Shown here: one piece after another, positions 10,068-19,467 of the stretch
Layout: each line of letters begins with the position of its first letter
How positions within the stretch are numbered: position 1 is the first letter of the stretch
DNA from: UBA8752 sp049610565
Lineage (GTDB): Bacteria; Bacteroidota; Bacteroidia; Flavobacteriales_D; Sanyastnellaceae
NCBI GenBank assembly: GCA_049610565.1
Contig: JBMYZR010000022.1
Span: 1-35,940, forward strand
Length of the DNA: 35,940 bases
Direction of reading: 5' to 3'
Program-made: the position numbers and the translations under genes
The notes under the pieces: generated by a model
Database searches by the model: none
What the model saw: only the letters and a program-made list of their open reading frames with translations
What the model was told of the DNA's origin: nothing

Positions 10068-11567
10068 ATGTCGCGCCGACTCCGTCCGTTTCCCTTGATG
10101 CTTCCCCTCCTGGCGGTGTTCGCCGGGCCCATTCACGCCCAAACCGTCGAGCGGGTGACCGTGTACCGCGATGCTGCGGTCGTCACCTGGACCACCGAGC
10201 TCACCGCAGGGGAGTGCGCCCTTGCCCTGAGCCTTTCGCCGCCGACCCAGAACCGGGTCACGGTCTATCCCGCCAACGCGGACCAGGCGCTGGGGGCCAT
10301 GTCCAGTGTCGAATTTCCTTGGTCAACCGCTGACGGAGATGCGCTGCAACGTGCGGAGGACCGGTTGGAGGTGCTCCGCCTCGATGTGGCCCTGAAGGAG
10401 GCCCAACTCGCTCTGGTCGAGGAAGACCTCGCGGTGTTGCGGGCCAACCGCAGCATTGGCGGTACCTCGGAAAGCCTGCTCGTCGAGGACCTCGAAGAGA
10501 TGGCGGACTGGATGCACGACGCCTTCCGGGACATGCTCTACCGCCGGGTGGAGTTGCGGGAGGAGCTCGACGCCTTGGAGCGCGAGCGGAACGAGACGGA
10601 AGGCGCCATCCGTGAGGCCGCACCCATGGCGGCCTTCGCATGGTCGGTCCGCATGCCGGATGGTCAAGGCGGAACCGTCCGGACGCACGTGGTGGAGACG
10701 AGCGGTGCAGGGTGGGACCCGGCCGACATCCTGGAGTTGTCGGCCGATGGGCGGTCGTCGGTCCTGCACCAACGCATCCGGTATCGCCTGGCCCTTCCGG
10801 CGATCGGTGAAGCCGAGGTGGTGTTCGTGGACGAATGGTGGAGCGATGCGGCGGAAGGCCGCCCCGTGGAGGACCTCTCCGCCGGGTATGAGATGCCGAA
10901 AGGAAAGGTCAAGCGCAATGGCGGAGGGGGCGACTACAGCAGTGGCCTGCGCGATGCCGTACGCGGCAGCCGGGCCCGGTTCCAGGCGGACCGGGCGTTG
11001 GCGATGGGCCCCGCGTCGGGTGGGATCGTGTCCGTGGGCCAATGGACGGCCGACTTCGTGGGCATGGCGCACAGCGTTCCGCACCGCGCCGAGGTGGTGG
11101 AATGGCAGCATGCGGCCTCGGTCTCGGGTCAATCCTGGGTCGAATCCGACCGGCTTCAGGTGGTCAGCGGCGGACTCCCGGTGGGCGATTGCCACACGGA
11201 ACTCGACGGGGACAGCCTGCGCGTGATGACCGGAGTGGACGAGCGATGGGCCATTTCGCGGTCCGAGGAGGCCGCCCTCTGCTCACGGTCGTCCCTCGGA
11301 GGCCGCGTTCGGCACCACCGGGCCTACGCCATCCGCATCACCAACGGAAGTGCGGTGGACGGCCAGGTGCGCATCGTGGAGCCGCTGCCCCGATCCCGGG
11401 AGCTCGAGATTGAATTGAACCCGGATAACCTCGATGGCGGAGTCATTGATTCGGTCAACGAGACCGTGTTCTGGAGGGTGACGCTCAAGGCGGGTGAAAG
11501 CCGCACCCTGCGGTTCTCCTATGACGTGGAGCACGACCGGGACCAGCACATCCCCGGGTTCCACTGA
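10068..11567 (+). CDS. DUF4139 (MuiA-like) secreted protein
   Basis: 499 residues from the ATG at 10068, which begins a signal peptide MSRRLRPFPLMLPLLAVFAG followed by PIHAQ. The mature start VERVTVYRDAAVVTW is the DUF4140 N-terminal motif. Residues about 95-185 are rich in Glu, Leu and Arg and look coiled-coil. The C-terminal ~270 residues are DUF4139, ending TVFWRVTLKAGESRTLRFSYDVEH, a family hallmark. Proteins of this type are called 'mucoidy inhibitor MuiA' in some databases, but no biochemical role is established. The gene converges on lpxB with only 12 bases between the stop codons and no clear hairpin there. Confidence 0.85.
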   Translation: MSRRLRPFPLMLPLLAVFAGPIHAQTVERVTVYRDAAVVTWTTELTAGECALALSLSPPTQNRVTVYPANADQALGAMSSVEFPWSTADGDALQRAEDRLEVLRLDVALKEAQLALVEEDLAVLRANRSIGGTSESLLVEDLEEMADWMHDAFRDMLYRRVELREELDALERERNETEGAIREAAPMAAFAWSVRMPDGQGGTVRTHVVETSGAGWDPADILELSADGRSSVLHQRIRYRLALPAIGEAEVVFVDEWWSDAAEGRPVEDLSAGYEMPKGKVKRNGGGGDYSSGLRDAVRGSRARFQADRALAMGPASGGIVSVGQWTADFVGMAHSVPHRAEVVEWQHAASVSGQSWVESDRLQVVSGGLPVGDCHTELDGDSLRVMTGVDERWAISRSEEAALCSRSSLGGRVRHHRAYAIRITNGSAVDGQVRIVEPLPRSRELEIELNPDNLDGGVIDSVNETVFWRVTLKAGESRTLRFSYDVEHDRDQHIPGFH

Positions 11568-11579
11568 CCGTTTGGCCGT

Positions 11580-12719
11580 TCAAGCCAGCGCCAAGGGGCG
11601 CATGAGCGAGCGGGCCACCTTTTCCGACGCGCCGGCACTGCCGAGTGCGGAGCGGAGCCGGTCCTGGTGCGCACGGTGTTCCGCGGCGCCCTCCGGCGAC
11701 AGGATGTCCTCCAAGGTGTGGGCGAGGATGCCCGCCGTACAGCTTCCTTGAATGCGCTCCGGGACGGCTTCCCGGTCGAGGATGAGGTTGACCAGGCTGA
11801 TGAACCGGACCCGGCTGAACGCGCGGGCCAGCGCATACGTCAAGGTGCTGGTGCGGTAGGCCACGACTTGCGGCATGCCGGCCAAAGCGGCCTCGAGCGT
11901 GGCGGTCCCGCTTGTCACGAGGCCCGCCTGGGCATGGCGGTAGAGTGCGCTGGTCTGGCCGAACAGCACGGGGACCTCCGTCGGGTAGTCCCGCGGAGAA
12001 CGCCCGGGGGCTCCGGCGATCACCGGGACGAGTTCGGACTGGCGGTTGGCCGCCTCGAGGAAGACGGGCAGCATGCGCTGGATTTCCTGGGGGCGTGAGC
12101 CTGGAAGCAGGGCGAGGATCTGCGCGTCGGGAGGGAGGCCGTGGGCCATTTTCCACGAGGCGGACTCCGACGGGGTGGGGGCGGGAATCGCCTTGCGGTC
12201 GAGCAGGGGGTGTCCAACGTAGTGGACGTCGAGGTCCAAGCCCGTATAGCTCGCAGGCTCGAAAGGCAGGATGACGCTCAACCGGTCCAGATCGCGCGCC
12301 ATGGCGTGCACGCGCTTGCGTTTCCACGCCCACACCTGCGGGCCGATGTACATGTCCACCGGAATCTCCTGCCCGCGGGCCCACTTGGCCATCCGGAGGT
12401 TGAACCCGGGGTAATCGACAATCAGGATGCGGTCGGGCCGGAACGCGAGAATGTCGGCCTGCACCCGGGCAAAGAGCTTCCGGATGAAGCCCAGCCGGGA
12501 CAGCACTTCCGCGAACCCCATGATCGCGGTGTTCGACACGTGCTCCACGAGCTCCACGCCCGCTTTTTCCATCGCATCACCGCCCATGCCCCGCACCTCG
12601 ACGTTGGGCCATTCCGCGCGCAGGGCGTCCACCACACGGGCGGCATGGGCTTCGCCGGAGGGCTCTCCGGTGAGGATGTAGATCCGCTGCGGTCTGCGGT
12701 GGCGATCCTTTTCGGTCAC
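11580..12719 (-). CDS. lpxB: Lipid-A-disaccharide synthase
   Basis: 379 residues from a GTG at 12719, close to the 382 of E. coli LpxB. The GTG overlaps the stop of the upstream gene (GTGA), which supports this start. LpxB is a peripheral inner-membrane glycosyltransferase (GT19) joining UDP-2,3-diacylglucosamine to lipid X in lipid A synthesis. Seen are IYILTGEPSGEAHAARV at the N-terminus, RILIVDYPGFNLRMAKWA, YIGPQVWAWKRKRV, the nucleotide-binding LALLPGSRPQEI, and the C-terminal SGTATLEAALAGMPQVVAYR and LVNLILDREAVPE. All are family signatures. It is the last gene of the pepD-surE-membrane protein-lpxB run. Confidence 0.97.
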   Translation of the reverse strand: MTEKDRHRRPQRIYILTGEPSGEAHAARVVDALRAEWPNVEVRGMGGDAMEKAGVELVEHVSNTAIMGFAEVLSRLGFIRKLFARVQADILAFRPDRILIVDYPGFNLRMAKWARGQEIPVDMYIGPQVWAWKRKRVHAMARDLDRLSVILPFEPASYTGLDLDVHYVGHPLLDRKAIPAPTPSESASWKMAHGLPPDAQILALLPGSRPQEIQRMLPVFLEAANRQSELVPVIAGAPGRSPRDYPTEVPVLFGQTSALYRHAQAGLVTSGTATLEAALAGMPQVVAYRTSTLTYALARAFSRVRFISLVNLILDREAVPERIQGSCTAGILAHTLEDILSPEGAAEHRAHQDRLRSALGSAGASEKVARSLMRPLALA

Positions 12720-13027
12720 TGCGCGTCCATTTGCAACCAGACGATGGCCATGACAATGGCGATCATCACCAGCAGGGTGCCCCGCGCAAACCGGTCCATC
12801 CGCCGCTTGTACGCGAGGTGGAAGGCCGGCACGATGCACAGGGTGCACACGCTGAGGATGCGGTCCTTGAAGAGGGGGCTGCGGAGAAACATCTCCTCGT
12901 GGAAGAACCGCAAGGATTCTCCCTGAATGGCGCCCCACAGGATGCCGAGGATCAGGTAGCCCAACAGGGCTGAGGCCACACCGACGGCCGCACCGGCAGG
13001 AAAGGTGTCCAGCTTGTCAGTCTTCAT
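12716..13027 (-). CDS. Small three-helix membrane protein between surE and lpxB
   Basis: 103 residues from the ATG at 13027. It overlaps the end of surE by 11 bases and the start of lpxB by 4, so it is probably translated with both. Three hydrophobic segments are visible: about residues 11-35 (GAAVGVASALLGYLILGILW), 57-72 (ILSVCTLCIVPAFHLA) and 83-99 (GTLLVMIAIVMAIVWL). A positively charged loop, YKRRMDR, precedes the third. I do not recognise a named family. In Bacteroidota a small membrane protein of this kind often lies between surE and lpxB, which suggests an envelope role, but that is inference from position only. Confidence 0.8.
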   Translation of the reverse strand: MKTDKLDTFPAGAAVGVASALLGYLILGILWGAIQGESLRFFHEEMFLRSPLFKDRILSVCTLCIVPAFHLAYKRRMDRFARGTLLVMIAIVMAIVWLQMDAQ

Positions 13028-13823
13028 CGCGGAGGTTCCAGCCGTTCAGCGTGCCGATGGTGTGATGGGCCGTCATGTCGAATTGGACGGGGACCACACT
13101 GGCAAAGCCCTGCTGGAGGGCGTGGATGTCGGTGTCCTCTCCCTTGTCGGGATTGTGGAACTCACCGCGCATCCAGTAGTACGGGCTGCCGCCGGGGGTT
13201 TCCCGCTGGTCGAAGGTGTCCCGCCAATGGCCCATGGCCTGCCGGCAGATGCGGATGCCCTTCAGGTCGGAAGCGGAGACGCGCGGAATGTTGACGTTGA
13301 GGCAGGTGCCTTGGGGCAAGCCGTTTTCCAGCACGGCCTGGGCCATCGTCCGGGCCACGTTGACCGACGCGGTGAAGTCCGCGTCCCAGCGCTCGTCGAG
13401 GAGGGAAAATCCAATGGAGGGAATGCCGCACATGGCGCCTTCCACGGCGGCGGACATGGTGCCGGAGTAGATGACGTTGATGGAGGCGTTGCTCCCGTGG
13501 TTGATGCCGCTGACGAGCAGGTCGGGCAGGTTGTCCTCTCCGAACACCTCGGCCACGGCGAGCTTGACGCAGTCCACGGGGGTGCCCGAACAGGACCGGG
13601 CCTCGACGGTGCCCCGACCGAATTCGAAGGGGTTGAGCCGCAGGATGCGGCTGAAGGTCACCGCATGGCCCATGCCGCTCTGGGGGCTGTCCGGCGCGAC
13701 CACATAGACGTCGCCGAACTCGGTCATGGCCTCGGCGAGGCTTTGGATGCCCTTGGCCGTGATGCCGTCGTCGTTGGTGACGACGATGCGCGGCCGGCGG
13801 CCGCTTTGGTCGGATGGACTCAT
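13017..13823 (-). CDS. surE: SurE 5'/3'-nucleotidase
   Basis: 268 residues from the ATG at 13823, which overlaps the pepD stop (ATGA). A 15-residue upstream extension would run into pepD and lacks conservation. SurE is a divalent-metal-dependent nucleotidase that removes phosphate from nucleoside monophosphates. The metal site is in the N-terminal IVVTNDDG, where the paired Asp are ligands; VAPDSPQSGMGHAVT, SGTPVDCV and LVSGINHGSNAS follow in family order. The last is a conserved metal- and substrate-binding stretch. The length is near the usual 250-260 residues. It is the second gene of the pepD-surE-membrane protein-lpxB run. Confidence 0.96.
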   Translation of the reverse strand: MSPSDQSGRRPRIVVTNDDGITAKGIQSLAEAMTEFGDVYVVAPDSPQSGMGHAVTFSRILRLNPFEFGRGTVEARSCSGTPVDCVKLAVAEVFGEDNLPDLLVSGINHGSNASINVIYSGTMSAAVEGAMCGIPSIGFSLLDERWDADFTASVNVARTMAQAVLENGLPQGTCLNVNIPRVSASDLKGIRICRQAMGHWRDTFDQRETPGGSPYYWMRGEFHNPDKGEDTDIHALQQGFASVVPVQFDMTAHHTIGTLNGWNLRDED

Positions 13824-15280
13824 GCGTTCTCCGGGGTGCGGGCCAGGGCCTCCTTGAACCAGTTCCAATACTTCGCGGTCGAGGAGACCGAGGCGCGTTC
13901 ATCCGGGCTGTGGGCACCGAGGATGGTGGGGCCGAAGCTGACCATGTCCAATCCGGGATACCGGCTTCCGAGGATGCCGCATTCGAGGCCGGCGTGACAG
14001 GCGAGCACCAGGGGCTCTTCCTGGTGGAGTTCGCGGTAGAGCTCTGTCATCATCCGCACGACGGCGCTGTCCGGATTCGGCGTCCATCCGGGGTAGGCGC
14101 CACCCCGGCTCGGGGTCAGGCCCGCCATGATGAAAGGGGTCTCGATCCGGCGGGCAAAGTCCATCTTTTCCGAGTCCACCGAGCTGCGCGTCAGGCAATG
14201 GGCTTCCACCTGTCCGTCTTCGAGCAGGATGCGGGCGAGGTTGTTGGACGTCTGCACGAGACCGTCGATGTCGGGGCTCATCCGGTCGATGCCGTTGGGG
14301 CAGGCATCGAGCGCGGCGAGCAGGGAGGCGGCGTGGCCTTCGGGGACCACCTGGTCCGGCGCGCCGACTTCGTGAAAGAGGACGGCGAGGTCCGGGTCGG
14401 TGGTGCGGTATTCGGCGCAGATGGCGGCGGTCAATTCGGCCATGTGCGCCGTCCACTCTCCGGCGCTGCAGCTCGAAGACAACGTGGCCTTGGCTTCGCG
14501 GGGAATGGCGTTGCGAAGACCGCCACCGTCCAGGGCCGCCAATTCGAAGTGCTGCTCGCCGGCGCCCATTTCCTGCAGCACCCGGATGAGCAACTTGTTG
14601 GCGTTGGCCAATCCCTTGTGGATGTCCATCCCGGAGTGTCCGCCGCTTCCACCTTTGACCTCCACCACGACCCCGTGCTCTTCCGTTCCCGCGACCGGCT
14701 CATAGGTGCCGCGGAAGGAGAGGTCCACGCCGCCGGCGCAGCCGATGCCGATCTCGCGGTCGTCCTCGGTGTCGAGGTTGAGCAGGATGTCGCCGCGGAG
14801 CCAATTCTGCTGCAGTTCCAGCGCACCGGTCATGCCGGTCTCCTCATCGATCGTGAACAGGAACTCGAGGGGAGGGTGCGGGATGTCGTCCGCCTCCATC
14901 ACGGCGAGCATGGTGGCCACGCCGAGCCCGTTGTCGGCCCCGAGGGTGGTGCCCTCGGCCTTGACCCAGTCGTTGTCCACCATCATCCGGATGCCTTCGG
15001 TGTCAAAGTCGAAGGCCGTGTCGTTGTTCTTCTGGTGAACCATGTCCACGTGGCTCTGCAGGATGACCGTTTTGCGGTTCTCCATGCCGGCCGTGGCCGG
15101 TTTGCGCACGAGCACATTGCCCACGGGGTCGGATTCGACCTCCAGCCCGGCTTCCCGGGCCAGCCCGGTGATCCATTCACAAACGGCCTCTTCCTTCCCG
15201 GATGCCCGGGGAATGGCGTTGAGGTCAGCAAAACGTCCCCAGAGGGTGCGGGGTTCCAATTGGCGTACGGCGTCGGACAT
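13820..15280 (-). CDS. pepD: Cytosolic dipeptidase PepD (aminoacyl-histidine dipeptidase, M20C)
   Basis: 486 residues from the ATG at 15280, close to the 485 of E. coli PepD. A longer open frame upstream runs into the preceding gene and is discarded. It is a di-zinc exopeptidase splitting Xaa-His and other dipeptides. The zinc ligands and catalytic residues are visible in order: LQSHVDMVHQKN (His, Asp), GTTLGADNGLG (bridging Asp), TIDEETGMTGA (catalytic Glu-Glu), LNLDTEDD and, near the C-terminus, ACHAGLECG and GPTILGAHSPDE. The lid domain has GGSGGHSGMDIHKG. No signal peptide is present, consistent with a cytoplasmic location. It starts 37 bases after the large propeller gene and may begin a separate operon. 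Confidence 0.95.
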   Translation of the reverse strand: MSDAVRQLEPRTLWGRFADLNAIPRASGKEEAVCEWITGLAREAGLEVESDPVGNVLVRKPATAGMENRKTVILQSHVDMVHQKNNDTAFDFDTEGIRMMVDNDWVKAEGTTLGADNGLGVATMLAVMEADDIPHPPLEFLFTIDEETGMTGALELQQNWLRGDILLNLDTEDDREIGIGCAGGVDLSFRGTYEPVAGTEEHGVVVEVKGGSGGHSGMDIHKGLANANKLLIRVLQEMGAGEQHFELAALDGGGLRNAIPREAKATLSSSCSAGEWTAHMAELTAAICAEYRTTDPDLAVLFHEVGAPDQVVPEGHAASLLAALDACPNGIDRMSPDIDGLVQTSNNLARILLEDGQVEAHCLTRSSVDSEKMDFARRIETPFIMAGLTPSRGGAYPGWTPNPDSAVVRMMTELYRELHQEEPLVLACHAGLECGILGSRYPGLDMVSFGPTILGAHSPDERASVSSTAKYWNWFKEALARTPENA

Positions 15281-15317
15281 GGCCCGAAATTCGGCCAAAA
15301 TCACGCTGCCTCGGCGG

Positions 15318-15491
15318 TCACGGGGTGCAAACCGTGCCGAAGCCGGCCAGAAGGATGAGCAGGTCCGCACTCGTGACGGCGCCATTGCCGTCAACATCCT
15401 GCGAGCAGTCTGCGGTGCACCCGAATTCGCTGAGCAATCCCAGCAGGTCCTCGATGGCGGTCAGGCCGTCTCCATTCAGGTCGCTCGCACA
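15318..15491 (-). other. 57-residue dockerin-like C-terminal module of the Asp-box protein
   Basis: Residues 1315-1371 hold two DxDxDG-type loops, each followed by a Leu-rich helix (DLLGLLSEFG and DLLILLAGFG), with conserved Cys at the start, the middle (GCTADC) and near the end. The same 57-residue layout ends the neighbouring metalloprotease. It takes the place usually held by a T9SS sorting domain. Confidence 0.65.
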
Positions 15492-18400
15492 GGGGGCCAG
15501 CTCTCCGGCGGACACGAAACCATCGCAATTCACGTCGCCACCCAAGGGGGCGAGCGGTGCACCGGGATAGATGCTGGCGCTGTTGTCATTGCAGTCACCC
15601 AACACCGCCACCCAACCGGGGGGCGGCACCCCGCAGAAGGACTGCCCGGCGCTGTCGTCGGCATCGCCGAATCCATCGCCATCGGTGTCCGGCCAAGCCA
15701 CGATGGGGAAGAAGCAGCTCCCGTCATCCTCCGTGGCCCCGGGCGTGTAGTTGCAGGCGTCCACCTGGGTGCACCCCGCGAATTCGTCGCCGTCGCAGAT
15801 GCCGTCGCCGTCCGCGTCCCCGCTGAGGCAATTGCCCGCGCAGTCGAGTCCATCCTCCGCAAACGTGCATCCGCCGTCATCGCACAGGGCGAACAGGTCG
15901 AAGTTGCATGCCGCCGGATGCGTGCATCCCGTCGCCACCAGGCAGGATCCGTCATCTTGGGTGGCCTCGGACGAGAAGTTGCAGGCCTCGGGCTGGGTGC
16001 ACCCGAAACACGAATAGTCACACGGCCCGTCGCCGTCCGCATCCGGATCGAAGTTGCAGGCCTGGGGCTGCCGGCATCCCGGTTGGCTCACAGGCGGTAG
16101 GCAGATCGTTTCCGTGAGCACACTGCTGAATTCGGGGTTGTCCACATGCACCAGCGTGTCCGCACCCAGCATCAGGGTGAGGTAGGTCGGCTCCCCATTG
16201 CACGTGCTCCATCCGTTCGCGCTCTGGTCCTGAATCTGGAATTCGCGGCATCCACCGTCGAGACACAGGGACCATGTTTGCGGCCCAAGCACCGTTCCCG
16301 CGGCGATGGCCAATCCGTCCGGAGACAGGGACCAACTCACTTCTTCGGGTTGGCATCCAGCGTCGAGCGAAATCGTCAGGGGGTAGCAGGCCACATCGCA
16401 CGATCCATCCTCGAACAGGGCGTCCGGGTCGAAGTTGGCCGCATAGGGGTCGGTGCATCCCCCGGCGTCAAGGTTGTCCATGCACACGGTGTAGAGGCCG
16501 ACGGCCCCCATGTCCGGCGAGGTCAGGATGGGCGCCGGGGCGCCGGGCACCGAGAGGGAGAAGGACAACGGGGAGCCGCAGTCGGCCATGAGGGATTCGT
16601 AGCCGCTGAGCTGGTCCCGGTGCACCTCGAACGAGAGGCACGTGTTGGGCACGCACAGGGTGTCGACGGTCGTGCTCTGGGGCGAGACCCATCCCGAGCG
16701 GTGCAACACCCGGCCGAGGGCATCGCGCAGGACCCAGCCGTGCTGGGAAGCGAAGCAGTCCGATTCGAAGGAGACCACGAGGGGGACGCCTTCCTCGATG
16801 CGGTGGACCTCCACGGAACGGGTGTTGTTGGCGGTGCGTTCGTCAGCGGTGCCATTGACGCCGGTCAGGATGGCCGTGAACTGAGACCAGCCATTCGGGG
16901 TGGCGATGGAGGCCAATTCGAGGTGCAGGCTGTCTCCCGGCGCAATCCATCCCTGCCAGGTCGTGTCGGCCGATGCACCACCGAAGTGGCCGTATTGGAT
17001 GTCGAGCTGTTCGATGGGTTGGGTGCCCAGGTTGAACACCGGCAGCAGGGGCGTCGAGAAAGGGGCGCACCCTGTCCCGCGCGGGCTGAGGATTCGGCCG
17101 AGGGCCGCGTCCACGGCTGGCGGGTCCGGCAGTTCGAGCGTGTAGACGCCGCGCCCATAGGTGGCGGCTCCAAGGCGTCCCGACGGGGCGTGGACCACGA
17201 GGTCGCGGACCACCACATTGGGCAGGCCCGCGGAGTGGCGGCTCCACGCTCCGTCCGCCGGGTCGAACCGGTAGACGCCGACGTCGGTGCCCACATAGTG
17301 CAGCCCGTTGCCGTCGACATCCGGCGCGATGCAATTGACGGGAGCCGGGGGCAGGCCGTCCGAGATGTTGGTCCAGCTGTTTCCCCCATCGGCGCTCTCG
17401 ATGACCTTGGTGTCGTCGTTGTAGTTCGACAGGGTGATCCAGAGGTGATCGGGGTCTGTGGGGTCGACTTCGATGTCCTGGATCCAGGAGAATCCATTGG
17501 GCAGGTCGAGCTCGTCAAAGGTTTGCCCATCGGTGGACCGATAGAGTCGGAATTCCTTGGCCACGTAGATGCGGGCCACATCCGCCGGACACAGGCCCAG
17601 CGCCGTGCACGCCCCGCCCGAGATGTCGCCCAAGGCGGTCCATTGTTGGCCTCGGTCCGTCGAACGGTAAACCTTGTCCTTGGCGATGTAGACCCAGTCT
17701 GAATTGAACCGGCTCACCGCCCAGGGGGTCAGCCAGGCTCCTTGCGCATCGACGCCGCTTCCGACGTTGCCGGCAATCTCCACGAAGGCGTTGCCCCCGT
17801 CGTCCGACCGGAAGACCTGCCCGTAATACAACGAGGCGTAGACGATGTCCTCGACCTCCCCGTGGAAGGCGCAGTCGAATCCGTCACCGCCGAGAACGTG
17901 TTCCCATTGCCCGTCGTGTTTGAGGAAGGTGCCGTTGTCCTGGGTGCCGGCAATCAGCCGGTCCATGGCGAGCGGGTCCATGTCGATGCGGTAGGTCTGG
18001 GCAATCGCCAGCCCCGCGCTGTGGTCCACCGCCTCGCTGGATTCGGGGTCCACGGTGAAGGCGCCCCCGTCATTGCCGAGGAGCAGGCGTCCATCCGGCA
18101 GGAAGGCCATGCCGTGCTGGTCGGCATGGAGGTAGGGGAGGTCTCCTCCCGCATACCAATGGGCCGCGCACGACCATTGTGCCCCACCGTCCTCCGATTT
18201 CCAGAGGTTCACGCCTCCGGCAAACAGGACATTCGGGTCAGCCGGATCGACCGCAAGACAGAGGTCATACCAGGCCTGTCCGCCCGCATCGCTGCCCCCC
18301 ACGGTCCAGCCCATGAGGTTGGGCCCCTCGCCATCCAGGAGGCGCGGGGTCCAGCTGGTGCCGCCGTCGGTGCTTCGCCACAGCCCGGCGAATCCCTGGT

Positions 18401-19433
18401 TGCTCACTTTGCCCGCCAACGCGTACACGGTGTCCGGGGCGGTCGGGCTGAACGCGAGCGCGATGCGGCTCAGGCCGTAGGTCGTCCCGCCAAGGAAATC
18501 CGTGGTCCACGAGATCCCCCCATCGAAGCTTTGGGCCACGACATTGCCGAAGGAGCCGGCGAGCAGATGCTCCGGGTTGGCGGGGTCGATTTCCAGGGAA
18601 GCGTAATCCCCCGCCTGCGTGCGGGTCCAGCTGGCGCCTCCATTGGCGCTGCGGTAGATGCCCAGGCTGGATGCCGTCCACAAGGTGTCGGGTTTTTCGG
18701 GGTGAACCAGGATGCGCGTCAGGGTCCGGCCCATGTAGGGGCCCCAGTCCAATGCGGTGGCCGACCAGCTCGCTCCGCCGTCGTCCGAGGTCCAGACGCC
18801 GATGGAGCGGGTGTCTCCGAAGTCGCCGTCCCCGGTGGCGATCCACATTCGGTTCGGCTCGCTGGGGTGAAAGGCGATGTCGGAGACGCCGATGGAATTG
18901 AGTTGGCCGTTGCCTTGTTCGGCCCAGGTGGCGCCCCCATCGGTCGTGCGCCACAGTCCGCCTGCCGGGGCGCAGGCCCACCATTCATCCGGAACCCCGG
19001 GCCTCGGCACAACCCGATTCAATCGGCCGCTGCCCCCCAATCCGGTAGGGCCGGTAGGGCCGGCATAGTCCCAGGAAGGGTCGGACACGCTCCGCATGGC
19101 GGACTCGGCCAGGGCGTCCGACCGGGCATCCTGCAAGGCCCGGAGTGTCCGGGCATTGGTGGGGCGCATGCCCTGTGCATCCACGCGGGGCGCCATGAAG
19201 GCCCGCCACCGCTCAAAGGGCTTCACGCCCTTGCCCCTGCCGGGGTCGCCCTCGGCGGCCCAGGCGTCGAACGCCTGTTCCACGCTGTCCAGTGGCAGGT
19301 CCGGATTGCGCATCAACTGGCTCCAGTGCTGCGGCTCCTGTCCGTGCGACGCCATGGTCCACGCGACCGCCAGCAGAACCATCAAGGTCCGCCGACGAAG
19401 GAGAAACAGGACGCCGGGTCGGGCGAGGGGCAT
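15318..19433 (-). CDS. Large secreted Asp-box (BNR) beta-propeller protein with Cys motifs and dockerin-like C-terminus
   Basis: 1371 residues from the ATG at 19433, with a probable signal peptide ending near TMASHGQ. Roughly residues 130-770 form sialidase/VPS10-type propeller blades: about ten Asp-box-like motifs such as TTDGGATW, SANGGASW, STDGGTSW, SEDGGAQW and SADGGNSW. A CARDB-like segment follows (~775-880, ending TADERTANNTRSVEV), then a Cys-containing beta region. Four or more copies of the motif GCTxPxACNFxxxAxxDDGSC lie between ~990 and ~1240. Next is a MopE-like metal-binding stretch (DTDGDGFGDADD...GDCNDN...YPGAP, ~1248 on). The last 57 residues hold two Ca-loop-like repeats (DLNGDG and DVDGNG), resembling a dockerin. 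No catalytic assignment is possible. It follows a secreted metalloprotease with the same C-terminal module. Confidence 0.85.
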   Translation of the reverse strand: MPLARPGVLFLLRRRTLMVLLAVAWTMASHGQEPQHWSQLMRNPDLPLDSVEQAFDAWAAEGDPGRGKGVKPFERWRAFMAPRVDAQGMRPTNARTLRALQDARSDALAESAMRSVSDPSWDYAGPTGPTGLGGSGRLNRVVPRPGVPDEWWACAPAGGLWRTTDGGATWAEQGNGQLNSIGVSDIAFHPSEPNRMWIATGDGDFGDTRSIGVWTSDDGGASWSATALDWGPYMGRTLTRILVHPEKPDTLWTASSLGIYRSANGGASWTRTQAGDYASLEIDPANPEHLLAGSFGNVVAQSFDGGISWTTDFLGGTTYGLSRIALAFSPTAPDTVYALAGKVSNQGFAGLWRSTDGGTSWTPRLLDGEGPNLMGWTVGGSDAGGQAWYDLCLAVDPADPNVLFAGGVNLWKSEDGGAQWSCAAHWYAGGDLPYLHADQHGMAFLPDGRLLLGNDGGAFTVDPESSEAVDHSAGLAIAQTYRIDMDPLAMDRLIAGTQDNGTFLKHDGQWEHVLGGDGFDCAFHGEVEDIVYASLYYGQVFRSDDGGNAFVEIAGNVGSGVDAQGAWLTPWAVSRFNSDWVYIAKDKVYRSTDRGQQWTALGDISGGACTALGLCPADVARIYVAKEFRLYRSTDGQTFDELDLPNGFSWIQDIEVDPTDPDHLWITLSNYNDDTKVIESADGGNSWTNISDGLPPAPVNCIAPDVDGNGLHYVGTDVGVYRFDPADGAWSRHSAGLPNVVVRDLVVHAPSGRLGAATYGRGVYTLELPDPPAVDAALGRILSPRGTGCAPFSTPLLPVFNLGTQPIEQLDIQYGHFGGASADTTWQGWIAPGDSLHLELASIATPNGWSQFTAILTGVNGTADERTANNTRSVEVHRIEEGVPLVVSFESDCFASQHGWVLRDALGRVLHRSGWVSPQSTTVDTLCVPNTCLSFEVHRDQLSGYESLMADCGSPLSFSLSVPGAPAPILTSPDMGAVGLYTVCMDNLDAGGCTDPYAANFDPDALFEDGSCDVACYPLTISLDAGCQPEEVSWSLSPDGLAIAAGTVLGPQTWSLCLDGGCREFQIQDQSANGWSTCNGEPTYLTLMLGADTLVHVDNPEFSSVLTETICLPPVSQPGCRQPQACNFDPDADGDGPCDYSCFGCTQPEACNFSSEATQDDGSCLVATGCTHPAACNFDLFALCDDGGCTFAEDGLDCAGNCLSGDADGDGICDGDEFAGCTQVDACNYTPGATEDDGSCFFPIVAWPDTDGDGFGDADDSAGQSFCGVPPPGWVAVLGDCNDNSASIYPGAPLAPLGGDVNCDGFVSAGELAPCASDLNGDGLTAIEDLLGLLSEFGCTADCSQDVDGNGAVTSADLLILLAGFGTVCTP

Positions 19434-19467
19434 GTTACAATCCAGGTTTGTCCCCCGTGGGGGCGGG

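Noticed and set aside
11568..11594. Possible bidirectional terminator between the convergent DUF4139 and lpxB genes
   Set aside because: Only a five-base TTGGC/GCCAA pairing reaching into lpxB and no T-tract; not convincing.
19452..19463. CCCCC-GT-GGGGG hairpin between the metalloprotease and Asp-box genes
   Set aside because: The two-base loop and absence of a T-tract make it an unlikely terminator; it is short enough to be chance.
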